Part shown: piece after piece, positions 18,534 through 26,705 of the stretch
How the letters are laid out: each line of letters starts with the position of its first letter
Position numbering within the stretch: position 1 is the first letter of the stretch
NCBI RefSeq assembly: GCF_000807925.1
Contig: NZ_JRVC01000017.1
Span: 1-64,000, forward strand
Length of the DNA: 64,000 nucleotides
Origin: Novosphingobium subterraneum
GTDB lineage: Bacteria; Pseudomonadota; Alphaproteobacteria; Sphingomonadales; Sphingomonadaceae
Direction of reading: 5' to 3'
Translations under genes and position numbers: made by a program
Notes under the pieces: generated by a model
What the model was told of the DNA's origin: nothing
The model's database searches: none
What the model saw: only the letters and a program-made list of their open reading frames with translations

Positions 18534-19058
18534 TCAGTTGCGCGTCACGGCGCGGCGGGCGAGGTCTTCAAGCCCGGGAAGTTCGGCCAGAAAGCGGTCG
18601 AGCGCCTCGGTCACCAGTTCCTGCGCGCTGCGATCTTCGAGCGTGCAGGCCAGGCGAAGGCGCATGTGGCGGTAGTTATCGAGGCGTAGCGTGAAAGCGG
18701 CCTTGCGGCCTTCCTGCAGTGCGGACCGGACCGGCTTGCCGCCCTTCAGGCGATTGCGGACGATCTTTATCGAAGCTGCCGAGGCAAATTCGTTCGACGG
18801 CGCAGGCTTCTCGAAGGCGGCGACCTTTTCGGCCAGCGCTTCGATCTGCTGGACGACCACGGGCTGCTCCACCTGAGCCGGAGCGGCGACTTCGGCGATG
18901 TCTTCGCCAAGGTCATTCCAGCCGAGATCGTCCTGCGAGAGGAAGCGGCTCTGCTCATCGTAGCTGATGGCCAGTTGCGGGCGCATCGCCGGACGGGCAG
19001 CCCCCTTGCGGGCAAGCAGGCTGGGCGAAAGCGAGGCGAGAGGCTTGGCGGCACTCAT
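18534..19058 (-). CDS. Conserved small protein paired with ParA
   Basis: A 174-residue protein of unknown function. The start at 19058 has GAGGAGG eight bases upstream. Translating upstream of this would overlap parA. The N-terminal half is low complexity with an acidic patch. The C-terminal 75 residues (about 98-172: IVRNRLKGGKPVRSALQEGRKAAF ... RSAQELVTEALDRFLAEL) look like a compact helical domain with a ribbon-helix-helix-like pattern (TLRLDNYRHMRLRLACTLEDRSAQELV). A DNA-binding partner for the ParA ATPase is therefore a reasonable guess. It lies 13 bases after parA and 14 bases before the SPOR gene. Confidence 0.65.
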   Translation of the reverse strand: MSAAKPLASLSPSLLARKGAARPAMRPQLAISYDEQSRFLSQDDLGWNDLGEDIAEVAAPAQVEQPVVVQQIEALAEKVAAFEKPAPSNEFASAASIKIVRNRLKGGKPVRSALQEGRKAAFTLRLDNYRHMRLRLACTLEDRSAQELVTEALDRFLAELPGLEDLARRAVTRN

Positions 19059-19071
19059 GGGCGGCGCCTCC

Positions 19072-19797
19072 TCAGGAACCGACGACGCGGCGGCCGAAGC
19101 CACCCATCGGGCGCGGCGCGCCTGCCATCGGGATGGCAGCGGCCTGCTGCGGCACGGCAAAGACGGTGCGGCGGAAGTTCTTTTCGAGTCGCTCGGAAAT
19201 GTAGGTCCACAATGCAGCCACTTCCGCCGCCGACTTGCCGCCGGGATCGCATTCCATGACGGTGCGGCCATCGATCATCGAGGCAGCAAAATCGGTGCGA
19301 TGATGCAGCGTCACCGGGGCTACCGTGCCGTGCTGCGAAAGTGCCACGGCGGCTTCCGAGGTGATGCGCGCCTTGGGCGTGGCGGCGTTGACCACGAAGA
19401 TCAGCGGCTTGCCGGCGCGATCGCACAGGTCAACCGTGGCACCGACGGCGCGCAGGTCGTGCGGACTCGGGCGGGTTGGCACGACGATCAGTTCGGCGAC
19501 CGAGATCACCGACTGGATGGCCATGGTGATGGCGGGCGGGGTATCGATGACCGCAAGCTTGAAGCCCTGCTGGCGCAGGATCATGAGGTCGGAAGCGAGG
19601 CGGGCAACAGTCGTCTGGGCAAAGGCCGGAAATTCGGCCTCGCGCTCGTTCCACCAATCGGAAAGGGAGCCTTGGGGGTCAATGTCGATCAGCACGACGG
19701 GCCCTGCTCCAGCGCGCTGGGCCTGGACGGCGAGGTGACCGGACAGCGTAGTCTTGCCCGATCCGCCTTTCTGCGATGCCAATGCCAGTACGCGCAA
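19072..19797 (-). CDS. ParA/MinD-family ATPase
   Basis: A 241-residue deviant Walker-A ATPase (KGGSGKTT at residues 10-17, with the signature Lys10). DIDPQGS and VIDTPPA provide the A' and Walker-B motifs. Such ATPases position DNA, septa or chemotaxis and flagellar complexes. The start is TTG 19797 because GGGGG lies eight bases upstream and the beta strand RVLALASQKGG follows at once; the ATG at 19842 would add an unconserved leader. Its operon partners are a small possible DNA-binding protein and a SPOR lipoprotein. No parB or parS is seen, so it is probably not the chromosomal ParA. Confidence 0.85.
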   Translation of the reverse strand: MRVLALASQKGGSGKTTLSGHLAVQAQRAGAGPVVLIDIDPQGSLSDWWNEREAEFPAFAQTTVARLASDLMILRQQGFKLAVIDTPPAITMAIQSVISVAELIVVPTRPSPHDLRAVGATVDLCDRAGKPLIFVVNAATPKARITSEAAVALSQHGTVAPVTLHHRTDFAASMIDGRTVMECDPGGKSAAEVAALWTYISERLEKNFRRTVFAVPQQAAAIPMAGAPRPMGGFGRRVVGS

Positions 19798-20132
19798 AGC
19801 CAAACCCCCTGATATTCGCACCTCGCAATGATGCAGGCGCACGCCACGTTCTCTTCGCGTCCGGATTCGCAGATCGGGCTGAAATTTCGGTTAACGTCGG
19901 TTCCATTCCGCGAATGGCCAATCGGCGACGTGCTACGGCCAGACGTCGGGGCCACTGCACTTTTCAGCCACAATCCGTTGCTAAGACTTCGCTAACGCCT
20001 CGTTGACTATACGGCTCGCGCAGCAAGGCCAGGATCGCAACTGGCACTGACCGAACGGGGTGGCTGCGGGTTGCAGGAACGATCGGGACAAGACTTTTTA
20101 CTGGCATTCCACCGGGACGGACTTTGGCGACC
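19798..20132. other. Divergent intergenic region parA-like / SPOR gene
   Basis: No gene is supported. It must hold the promoters of the two divergent transcripts. A small hairpin-capable dyad CCATTC-CGC-GAATGG lies at 19903-19917. No clear sigma-54 or CtrA-type site is seen. Confidence 0.4.
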
Positions 20133-21266
20133 ATGAGAGACTTCAAGCGCAATTCCAGTCTGGCGATCACCGCTGCGGCGATGACGCTTGCCGCTGCTCC
20201 GGCACAGGCCGATACCAAGACGGGCGTCGAGGCGTGGTCGCGCGGGGAGCATGAAGCGGCGGTGAAGGAATGGCTCGGCCCTGCTGCCAAGGGTGATGCC
20301 GATGCGCAGTTCAACATGGGGCAGGCCTACAAGCTGGGCAAAGGGGTGCCGCAGGATCTGAAGCGCGCCGAAGCATGGTATCGCAAGGCCGCCGAGCTGG
20401 GCCATATCAAGGCGTCCGACACGCTGGGGCTGTTGCTGTTCCAGGACAACCGCAAGGCCGATGCCATGCCTTTCCTGCAGGCATCGGCCGAACGCGGCGA
20501 GCCGCGCGCGATGTACATCCTGGGCATTGCGCACTTCAATGGCGACACGGTGGGCAAGGACTGGGTTCGCGCCTATGCCCTGATGAGCCGGGCCTCGTCG
20601 AACGGGCTGGAACAGGCCACGCGGGCGCTGGCCATGATGGACAACATGGTTCCGCTCGAACAGCGCCAGCTTGGCGTATCGCTGGCGGCCGACCTTGAAC
20701 AGAAGGCTCAAGCCAAGCGCGCGGAGCAGTTTGCGGCGGCCGATCTGGGTGCCAAGGCCATGCCGACCGCGCCGGTCCGTCCGAGCACCCCGACGAGCTC
20801 GCTGGAGAAGACAGAGGTGCCGCCATCGATCATTACCGCAGGCGCAGACTTTGCCAATCCGGTGCCAATGCCCGCCCCCAAGCGCGTGGTCGGCAGCAAT
20901 GCCCCGGCAGCAAAGCCGATCGTGAAGGCACCATCGGCTGCTGCGCAAATGGCGGAACTTCCGGCAGCAAAGCCGGTCGCACCCAAAGCGCCGAAGCCTG
21001 CTGCCGCTGCTCCTGTTCCCCCTGCCCCACAGGCCAAAGGCAACTGGCGCATCCAGCTGGGTGCATTCGGCGTGAAGTCCAATGCGGATGGGCTGTGGAG
21101 CAAGGTCAAGGCCCGACCCGAACTGGCAGGCCACGGCCGCATCGATCTTCCGTCCGGTTCGGTCACGCGCCTGCTTGCCGGGGGGTTTGCCGGTCAGGCC
21201 GAGGCAGACAGGGCTTGCGGCGCGCTCAAGGCTGGTGGCTTCACTTGCCTGGTGGTAAAGCCCTGA
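20133..21266 (+). CDS. Sel1-repeat and SPOR-domain secreted protein
   Basis: A 377-residue exported protein. The signal peptide is MRDFKRNSSLAITAAAMTLAAAPAQA with likely cleavage at AQA-D. Sel1/TPR-type repeats occupy about 35-190 (DADAQFNMGQAYKLGKGVPQDLKRAEAWYRKAAELGH is one clear unit). A Pro/Ala/Lys linker follows, then a C-terminal SPOR domain (about 300-377, NWRIQLGAFGVKSNADGLW) for glycan binding. It is divergent from the parA-SPOR operon and shares its architecture class, so both may serve septum or pole organisation. ATG 20133 is preferred to TTG 20124. The following membrane protein begins five bases after the stop. Confidence 0.83.
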   Translation: MRDFKRNSSLAITAAAMTLAAAPAQADTKTGVEAWSRGEHEAAVKEWLGPAAKGDADAQFNMGQAYKLGKGVPQDLKRAEAWYRKAAELGHIKASDTLGLLLFQDNRKADAMPFLQASAERGEPRAMYILGIAHFNGDTVGKDWVRAYALMSRASSNGLEQATRALAMMDNMVPLEQRQLGVSLAADLEQKAQAKRAEQFAAADLGAKAMPTAPVRPSTPTSSLEKTEVPPSIITAGADFANPVPMPAPKRVVGSNAPAAKPIVKAPSAAAQMAELPAAKPVAPKAPKPAAAAPVPPAPQAKGNWRIQLGAFGVKSNADGLWSKVKARPELAGHGRIDLPSGSVTRLLAGGFAGQAEADRACGALKAGGFTCLVVKP

Positions 21267-21270
21267 TGAC

Positions 21271-22497
21271 TTGGACGAAGACCTTCCCCCTACCCGCGCT
21301 GCCACTGCCCGCATAGACGCGATCGATTTCCTTCGCGGCGTGGCCGTGCTGGGGATTCTGGCGATCAATGTCACCGGGTTCTGGGGGCCCTCGCTCGCCA
21401 CCTTCTCCCCGGCGATACCCAGAGCCGAGCCTGCCTCTTACGGCTGGTTCGCGTTTGCCTTCGTGGTGTTCGAGGGCAAGATGCGGGCGCTGTTCAGCAT
21501 GCTGTTCGGAGCCAGCATGGTGCTGTTCGCCCAAGCTGCGGAGCGCAAGGGCGTGGACCCTGACGTAGCGCAAATCCGGCGGCTGCTGTGGCTCGCGCTG
21601 TTCGGCTACCTGCACTTCGCGCTGCTGTGGTGGGGCGACATCCTGTTTCTCTACGCGGTGTGCGGCTTGGCTGCGCTGCTGCTGCGCCGGCTGGAGCCGC
21701 GACAGCTGGTACTGATCGCCCTGCCCTTCTACGTGCTGGTTCACGTTATCGAAGCGCTGACCGCCCTGCCCGGCGCGCTGACCGAGCAGGCAGTGCTGGC
21801 GGGCACTGCGTCCCAGCCCGACGTTGCCGGACATGCCGCGATGGTGGGGCGCATTGCCGCGTCGGTGGCAAAGGACACCGCTGTGCTGAACGCGGGGTTC
21901 CTCCAGGCAATCTGGCTCAAGCTGACCGACAACCCCCTCCAGCCTCTGACCACAACGCTTTCAACCTTCACCGAGACGGTGCCGCTGATGCTGCTGGGCA
22001 TGGCGATGGTGCGCGGCGGGTTCTTCACGGGCTGGCCACGCCGGCGGCTGGCAATGCTGGCCGGGTCGGGCATTGTCATCGGTGGGGTCCCGACCGTTAT
22101 TGCGGTGCGGTGGCTGGAAGGGCACGGCTGGCCGCCGCAGGCAATGTTTCTGGCGATCGAGGACGGCATGGCCCTGCCGCACCTGCTGATGGCACTGGGC
22201 TATGCCGCCTTGCTGGTTCTGATCTTCCCAACCGTGCGGCAGTGGCAGATCGGCAAGGCGCTGGCCGCCGCGGGGCGCTGTGCGTTCAGCAACTATCTCG
22301 GGACGACCGTGCTGATGACGGCGATCTTCTCGGGGTACGGCCTTGGCCTTGGGCCGGAGATGCCGCGCGCCTGGCTCCCGGCGTTCGTGCTGCTGGGCTG
22401 GGTGGCGATGCTGGCCTGGCCACAGTGGTGGCTGCGGCGCTTCGGGCAAGGTCCGCTGGAGCGGGCGTGGCGCCGACTGGCGCTTGGGGCGCGTTAA
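21271..22497 (+). CDS. DUF418-family multi-pass membrane protein
   Basis: A 408-residue protein with about ten hydrophobic segments. The opening RIDAIDFLRGVAVLGILAIN and the C-terminal region with FSNYLGTT (about residue 340) are typical of DUF418/YeiB-like proteins, related to acyltransferase-type membrane folds. The function is unknown. The only in-frame start before the conserved opening is TTG 21271; the ATG overlapping the SPOR stop (21266) reads a different frame that closes at 21316. Translation may therefore be coupled to the SPOR gene. I considered a frameshift but found no disrupted motif. Confidence 0.8.
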   Translation: MDEDLPPTRAATARIDAIDFLRGVAVLGILAINVTGFWGPSLATFSPAIPRAEPASYGWFAFAFVVFEGKMRALFSMLFGASMVLFAQAAERKGVDPDVAQIRRLLWLALFGYLHFALLWWGDILFLYAVCGLAALLLRRLEPRQLVLIALPFYVLVHVIEALTALPGALTEQAVLAGTASQPDVAGHAAMVGRIAASVAKDTAVLNAGFLQAIWLKLTDNPLQPLTTTLSTFTETVPLMLLGMAMVRGGFFTGWPRRRLAMLAGSGIVIGGVPTVIAVRWLEGHGWPPQAMFLAIEDGMALPHLLMALGYAALLVLIFPTVRQWQIGKALAAAGRCAFSNYLGTTVLMTAIFSGYGLGLGPEMPRAWLPAFVLLGWVAMLAWPQWWLRRFGQGPLERAWRRLALGAR

Positions 22498-22610
22498 CCA
22501 AGCTTGGTAATCTGCCAAATCCCCGCCGTCCCGCAGCGGGACGCGGGCGGATCGGGACTGGCACCCCCAAGCGTTAACGCCTATTCCTTAAGGGGAAAGG
22601 AGTGGCGCGA

Positions 22611-23294
22611 ATGGCCGGGCAATCGGGTTGGTGGACAAAGCGCTGGGTGCGGATGCCGTTGGGCATGATCGCCACGGGCGCCGCTTCGCTGCTCGCCTTC
22701 CACGCCGGACAAGACATCGCGCAAATCGCCTTTGGCAACGGCACTGCAGAAGCCGCGCCTGCCATTGTCGCAGTGCCCAAGCCCGTTCCCGCCGTGGCGC
22801 CAAAGCCGGTCGACGGGCCGTTCGTGGTCAAGTCGATCCTGCCGATCAACGAGCCGATCCGCTTCGGCAAGTTCTACTGGGACGAAAGCCGCGCACCTGC
22901 TTCGGGCGCGCTGGTGGTGACCGTCGACCTTGCCGCACGGGTCATCTCGGTATTCCGCGACGGGCACGAGATCGGTGCGGCGGCGATCCTCAAGGGCTAT
23001 GGCGAGAAGCCGACCCCGACCGGCGTTTTCCCGATCACCGAAAAGGACGCCGACCACGTATCGAACATCTACGACGCGCCAATGCCGTGGATGATGCGCC
23101 TGACCAACGACGGTATCTCGATCCACGGCAGCAAGGTGGAAAAAGGCTATGCCACCAATGGCTGCATTGGCGTGCCCGATGCCTTTGCCGAAAAGCTGTT
23201 CCGCATCGCCAGCCTTGGGGACAAGGTGATCGTCACCGACGGCAGGACCATGCAGGTGGGCGACCCGATCCTGACGGGCGAACACGCCAGCTGA
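22611..23294 (+). CDS. L,D-transpeptidase (YkuD family)
   Basis: A 227-residue envelope enzyme expected to cross-link peptidoglycan (3-3 links) or attach proteins to it. An N-terminal membrane anchor or signal (MPLGMIATGAASLLAFHAG) is followed by a linker and the YkuD domain (about 95-215). Catalytic His is in S-I-H-G-S and the nucleophile Cys in N-G-C-I-G-V; the Arg usual after C-I is Gly here. The start ATG 22611 has AAAGGAG eight bases upstream, better than GTG 22602. The upstream gap contains a 12-bp palindrome ACCAAGCTTGGT at 22498-22509. Confidence 0.88.
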   Translation: MAGQSGWWTKRWVRMPLGMIATGAASLLAFHAGQDIAQIAFGNGTAEAAPAIVAVPKPVPAVAPKPVDGPFVVKSILPINEPIRFGKFYWDESRAPASGALVVTVDLAARVISVFRDGHEIGAAAILKGYGEKPTPTGVFPITEKDADHVSNIYDAPMPWMMRLTNDGISIHGSKVEKGYATNGCIGVPDAFAEKLFRIASLGDKVIVTDGRTMQVGDPILTGEHAS

Positions 23295-23311
23295 CGAGTG
23301 CCCCCCTCCAA

Positions 23312-23331
23312 CCCTCCCGCTTGAGGGAGGG
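23312..23331. terminator. Hairpin between convergent genes
   Basis: CCCTCCC and GGGAGGG pair around GCTTGA between the L,D-transpeptidase gene and the convergent SDR gene. There is no T-run. It may be a copy of a CCCTCCC-type genomic repeat rather than a true terminator. Confidence 0.4.
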
Positions 23332-23339
23332 GAGCAAGA

Positions 23340-24134
23340 TCAGGCCAGGCCTTTGCTCGTGCTGGTCCTTGAAGCATCGCCGACCGAGCTGCCCCCGTCG
23401 ACATCGAGAATTGCGCCGGTCACGTAGCTGGCGGCGGGGGTGGACAGGTAGACTGCAGCTTCAGCAATCTCATAAGCTGTACCCCAGCGCTTCATCGGGA
23501 TGCGGGCGTAGTGTGCCTGCCGGGTGGTCTCGTCGGGTGCAAGACGCGCCATGCCTTCGGTGTCCGCAATCGGCCCAGGCGAGATGCCGTTGACACGCAC
23601 GTCCGGGCCCCACTCAATCGCAAGCGTGCGGACAAGCTGATTGATCCCGGCCTTGGCCGCGCAGGCATGGGCCTGCATCGCCATCGCCTGTTCGGCTTGC
23701 CCCGCCGTGATCGCGATCAGCGAGGCGCCGGGGTTGAGCAGTTCGTGGCAGCCGCGAAAGACGTTGAACGTGCCGAGCAGATCAATATCGACCACGGTCT
23801 TGAAGGCATTGGCCGACATGCCGAGGACGGGCGCGAGGAAGTTGCCCGCCGCGCCCGAGATGACAATGTCGAGCGCGCCGATTTCATCGCCCACGGACTT
23901 CATCGCTTCGCAGATCGCGCCGTAATCACGCACGTCGGCGGCTCGCCATACAGCGTCCTGGCCGATCTTGGCAGCAGCGTTGGCAGCCTTCTCGGGATTG
24001 CGGCCAAGCACCGCCACGCGGGCGCCAAGTTCTGCAAAGCGCCTGGCAATGCCAAGGTTGATGCCGCTGGTGCCGCCCGCGATGAACGCGGTCTTTCCGG
24101 CGAGGACGTCGTCACGGAACGGGGAGTGGGTCAT
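23340..24134 (-). CDS. SDR oxidoreductase resembling 2,4-dienoyl-CoA reductase
   Basis: A 264-residue short-chain dehydrogenase. The cofactor loop is G-G-T-S-G-I near residue 20, and G-A-A-G-N-F-L-A-P near residue 90 is characteristic of 2,4-dienoyl-CoA reductases. The canonical Ser-Tyr-Lys triad is altered: the Tyr position reads H/A in QAHACAAKAG while the Lys is kept. That also fits the dienoyl reductase group, which uses a different Tyr/Asn arrangement. The start ATG 24134 has GAGGA six bases upstream. It is the last gene of a three-gene minus-strand operon. Acyl-CoA substrates are inferred. Confidence 0.82.
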   Translation of the reverse strand: MTHSPFRDDVLAGKTAFIAGGTSGINLGIARRFAELGARVAVLGRNPEKAANAAAKIGQDAVWRAADVRDYGAICEAMKSVGDEIGALDIVISGAAGNFLAPVLGMSANAFKTVVDIDLLGTFNVFRGCHELLNPGASLIAITAGQAEQAMAMQAHACAAKAGINQLVRTLAIEWGPDVRVNGISPGPIADTEGMARLAPDETTRQAHYARIPMKRWGTAYEIAEAAVYLSTPAASYVTGAILDVDGGSSVGDASRTSTSKGLA

Positions 24135-24144
24135 GCGGAAATCC

Positions 24145-24927
24145 TCAGCGGGGGGCCATGCGGATCGCGCCGTCAAGACGGATCGCCTGGCCGTTGAAGT
24201 AGCTGTTGCGGACCAGTTCCATGGCAAGGCTGGCGAACTCCTCGGGCTTGCCGAGGCGCTTGGGGAACGGGACGGAAGCGTTGAGGCTGTCGAGCACCTT
24301 GTCGGGCAGCCGGCCCAGCAGTGGCGTGCCGAAGATCCCCGGCATGATCGCGTTGACGCGAATGCCGAGGTCCATCAGATCGCGCGCCATCGGCAGGACG
24401 AGGCCGTTGACCCCGGCCTTGAGCGAGCCGTAGGCCACCTGCCCCACTTGCGCGTCCTGCGCCGCGACCGAGGCGGTGAGGATGATCGAGCCGCGTTCGC
24501 CATCTTCGAGCGGTTCGAGGCTCGCCATGCCGAGCGCCGCGAGCGAGGCCACACGGTAGCTGGCAATCAGGATGCCCTGCGCGGCGTACTCGTAGTCCTC
24601 GGTCGAAAGTCTTGTGAACTCACCGGTCTCGCGGTTGCGGCTGACGGTCTTGCCCTTGCGATGGGTCATCGCGCAGTGGACGCAGACGCGCTCCTGCCCG
24701 TGGGCCGCCCGGGCCGTGGCGAAGCCTGCGACGACCGAGTCCTCCGAGGTAATGTCGACCTTGCAGAACAGGCCACTGATGGCCTGAGCCACGGCTTCGC
24801 CCTGCTCCTCGTTGACGTCGAAGATCGCGACCTTCACGCCCGCCGCGGCCAGTGCTTGTGCTGTCGCGCGGCCGAGCCCGGATGCGCCCCCGGTGACGAC
24901 AGCGCTGATCGAACCATCGATCTTCAT
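24145..24927 (-). CDS. SDR oxidoreductase, 3-hydroxyacyl-CoA dehydrogenase type II-like
   Basis: A 260-residue SDR. The NAD-binding loop is TGGASGLG at about 13-20, with DVNEEQG giving an acidic residue after beta-2, which favours NAD. The catalytic Ser is in ILTASVAAQ and the Tyr-x3-Lys in VAYGSLKAG. It resembles HSD10-type enzymes acting on 3-hydroxyacyl-CoA or hydroxysteroids. The start at 24927 overlaps the stop of the upstream flavin oxidoreductase gene by four bases (ATGA), so the genes are coupled. The next SDR begins 11 bases downstream. Confidence 0.86.
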   Translation of the reverse strand: MKIDGSISAVVTGGASGLGRATAQALAAAGVKVAIFDVNEEQGEAVAQAISGLFCKVDITSEDSVVAGFATARAAHGQERVCVHCAMTHRKGKTVSRNRETGEFTRLSTEDYEYAAQGILIASYRVASLAALGMASLEPLEDGERGSIILTASVAAQDAQVGQVAYGSLKAGVNGLVLPMARDLMDLGIRVNAIMPGIFGTPLLGRLPDKVLDSLNASVPFPKRLGKPEEFASLAMELVRNSYFNGQAIRLDGAIRMAPR

Positions 24928-25904
24928 GCCAGCAGGCCCCCGAGGCGACCGCGGATGATGCTTTCGGCATCGCCGACGATGCGGTCGATCAGTTGCTGGC
25001 AGGTCGGGATATCGTGAATCAGGCCCTGCACCATGCCCGCCCAGAACACGCCCTTGGACAAGTCGCCAGTCTCGAGCAGTTGCTTGCCGGCGCGGCCGTT
25101 GACCAGTTCCTGCACGTCTTCGAACTTCGCATCGGGCTTCGACAGGCGGCGGACGACTTCTTCGGACACTTCGCTGCGGCCGACGCGGGCGGTGTTCTTG
25201 AAATTGCGGAAGATCAGGAAGCTGCCGCGCTCGTCGTTGTCGATATAGGCCTGCTTGACGTTGTCGTGGATCGGCGCCTCGACCGTCGCGCAGAAGCGGG
25301 TGCCCATGTTGATGCCCTCGGCGCCGAGCGAAAGCGCCGCGACAAGGCCGCGCCCATCGCCGAAGCCGCCGCTGGCGAGCAGCGGGATCTTCACCTTGTC
25401 GGCAGCCGCCGGAATCAGGATCAGGCCCGGAATGTCGTCTTCTCCGGGGTGGCCAGCACATTCGAAGCCATCGATCGAGATGATGTCGCACCCGGCGCGC
25501 TCGGCAGAAAGCGCGTGGCGCACGGCGGTGCACTTGTGCAGGATCGTCACGCCGTGCGGCTTGAGCATTTCCCAGATCTCGCGGACGGCCTGCGTGCCCG
25601 CCGTTTCGACGATCTTCACGCCGCCATCGATGATCGCCTGGGCATAGGCCTTGTAGTCCGGCGAATTGACGGTCGGGAAGATCGTCATGTTCACGCCGAA
25701 GGGCTTGCCGGTCATTGCGCGGGTGCGCTCGATCTCTTCGCGCAAGGCTTGCGGGCTGGGCTGGGTCAGCGCCGTGATGATGCCGAGGCCACCGGCGTTC
25801 GAGACCGCAGCCGCCAGTTCGGCATAGCCGACATTCATCATGCCGCCCTGCACGATCGGATGCTCGATGCCGAGCATTTCGGTGATACGGGTCCTGATCG
25901 CCAT
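24924..25904 (-). CDS. FMN-dependent nitronate monooxygenase / enoyl-reductase-like protein
   Basis: A 326-residue TIM-barrel flavoprotein of the nitronate monooxygenase (2-nitropropane dioxygenase) superfamily. Visible family features are the opening PIVQGGMMNVGYAELAAAVSNAGGLGII, the phosphate-binding S-G-G-F-G-D-G near residue 185, and a central G-F-E-C-A-G-H-P-G loop with His. The ATG at 25904 is preceded by a purine-rich GAGAGGCAGGA. It heads the operon with two acyl-CoA-type SDRs and lies 20 bases from a TetR-like operator, so a catabolic reductase role is as likely as nitronate detoxification. Confidence 0.85.
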   Translation of the reverse strand: MAIRTRITEMLGIEHPIVQGGMMNVGYAELAAAVSNAGGLGIITALTQPSPQALREEIERTRAMTGKPFGVNMTIFPTVNSPDYKAYAQAIIDGGVKIVETAGTQAVREIWEMLKPHGVTILHKCTAVRHALSAERAGCDIISIDGFECAGHPGEDDIPGLILIPAAADKVKIPLLASGGFGDGRGLVAALSLGAEGINMGTRFCATVEAPIHDNVKQAYIDNDERGSFLIFRNFKNTARVGRSEVSEEVVRRLSKPDAKFEDVQELVNGRAGKQLLETGDLSKGVFWAGMVQGLIHDIPTCQQLIDRIVGDAESIIRGRLGGLLA

Positions 25905-25924
25905 TCCTGCCTCTCCCAAAGCAC

Positions 25925-25944
25925 GTTTAACTGATCGGTTAAAC
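25925..25944. promoter_or_regulatory. TetR-family-like operator
   Basis: GTTTAAC and GTTAAAC are exact inverted repeats separated by TGATCG, a 20-bp dyad. It lies 20 bases upstream of the flavin oxidoreductase start, where it would cover the promoter. TetR-family repressors of fatty-acid or isoprenoid operons often bind such TTAAC-centred dyads. No regulator gene is adjacent. Confidence 0.6.
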
Positions 25945-25970
25945 TGACTCAGGGAACTTGGCAAGCGGGG

Positions 25971-26705
25971 TCAGAGAATATCGTAGCCTTCGCCAAGCGC
26001 TGACCGCAGCTTGTCGAGTGCCTGGGCCTTCAACTGATGGACCCGCGGGATGCTGACGCCGAGGACTTCGGCGATTTCGGCAAGGTTCAGTTCCTCGACG
26101 AAGTAGAGCTGAATGATCATCTGCAGCCGCTCCGGCAAGTCGGCGACCGCCGACGCTACCGCGCCGCGCATCTCGTCATCCGCGAGCATGGCGAAGGCAT
26201 CCGGGCGATCGTCAGCAAAGGCAGCGTTGCTGTCGGAATAGGCATCGTCGATGGTTTCGAAGCGCAGGGGTTCGTCGGCGGCCTGCTGGTCTGCCAGCTC
26301 GCGCTCGGTCAGGCCCATGGCAGCGGCAAGTTCGGCATCACTGGGCGGACGACCGAGATCGTTCGTCAGCGCCGTGATCTTCTCGCGCAGAAGCCGACGG
26401 CGTTCGGTCGCCGAGCGCGAGAGCGGCGTCGAGCGGCGCACAAGGTCGACCATGGCGCCACGCACGCGCAGCTTGGCATAGGCGGCAAAGCCATCCTCGG
26501 TGGGGCCATCGTGGCGCTGGGCGCATTCGGTCAGCGCCACCAAGCCGGCCTGGATGAGGTCCTCGATCTCGATCCCGGCTCGGCCCGATCCGTGGACGTG
26601 CCAGGCAAGGCGCTTCACCAGCGGCAGGAAGCGGCGGATTCTGTCGGCGGCCTCGTTCTTCGCATAGGCGCGGGCGGCGGCGAAACCGCGATGGTCGTGT
26701 TTCAT
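25971..26705 (-). CDS. fliA: Flagellar sigma factor FliA (sigma-28)
   Basis: A 244-residue sigma factor for late flagellar promoters. Region 2 is seen at about 30-95 (LVKRLAWHV ... DLIQAGLVALTECAQRHD ... YAKLRVRGAMVDLVRR). Region 3 lies in the middle and region 4 at the C-terminus (LNLAEIAEVLGVSIPRVHQLKAQALDKLR). Its ATG overlaps the flhA stop by four bases. It is the third gene behind the sigma-54-type promoter at 29755-29771, so it would be made as a middle-class gene. FlgM, its antagonist, is encoded 3.7 kb away on the same strand. FliA is unusual among Caulobacter/Rhizobium-type flagellar sets. Confidence 0.95.
   Translation of the reverse strand: MKHDHRGFAAARAYAKNEAADRIRRFLPLVKRLAWHVHGSGRAGIEIEDLIQAGLVALTECAQRHDGPTEDGFAAYAKLRVRGAMVDLVRRSTPLSRSATERRRLLREKITALTNDLGRPPSDAELAAAMGLTERELADQQAADEPLRFETIDDAYSDSNAAFADDRPDAFAMLADDEMRGAVASAVADLPERLQMIIQLYFVEELNLAEIAEVLGVSIPRVHQLKAQALDKLRSALGEGYDIL

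Noticed and set aside
21266-21316. Frameshift between the SPOR gene and the DUF418 gene
   Set aside because: The overlapping ATG leads to a 17-codon dead end, but the DUF418 frame has a usable TTG start and its conserved opening is intact.
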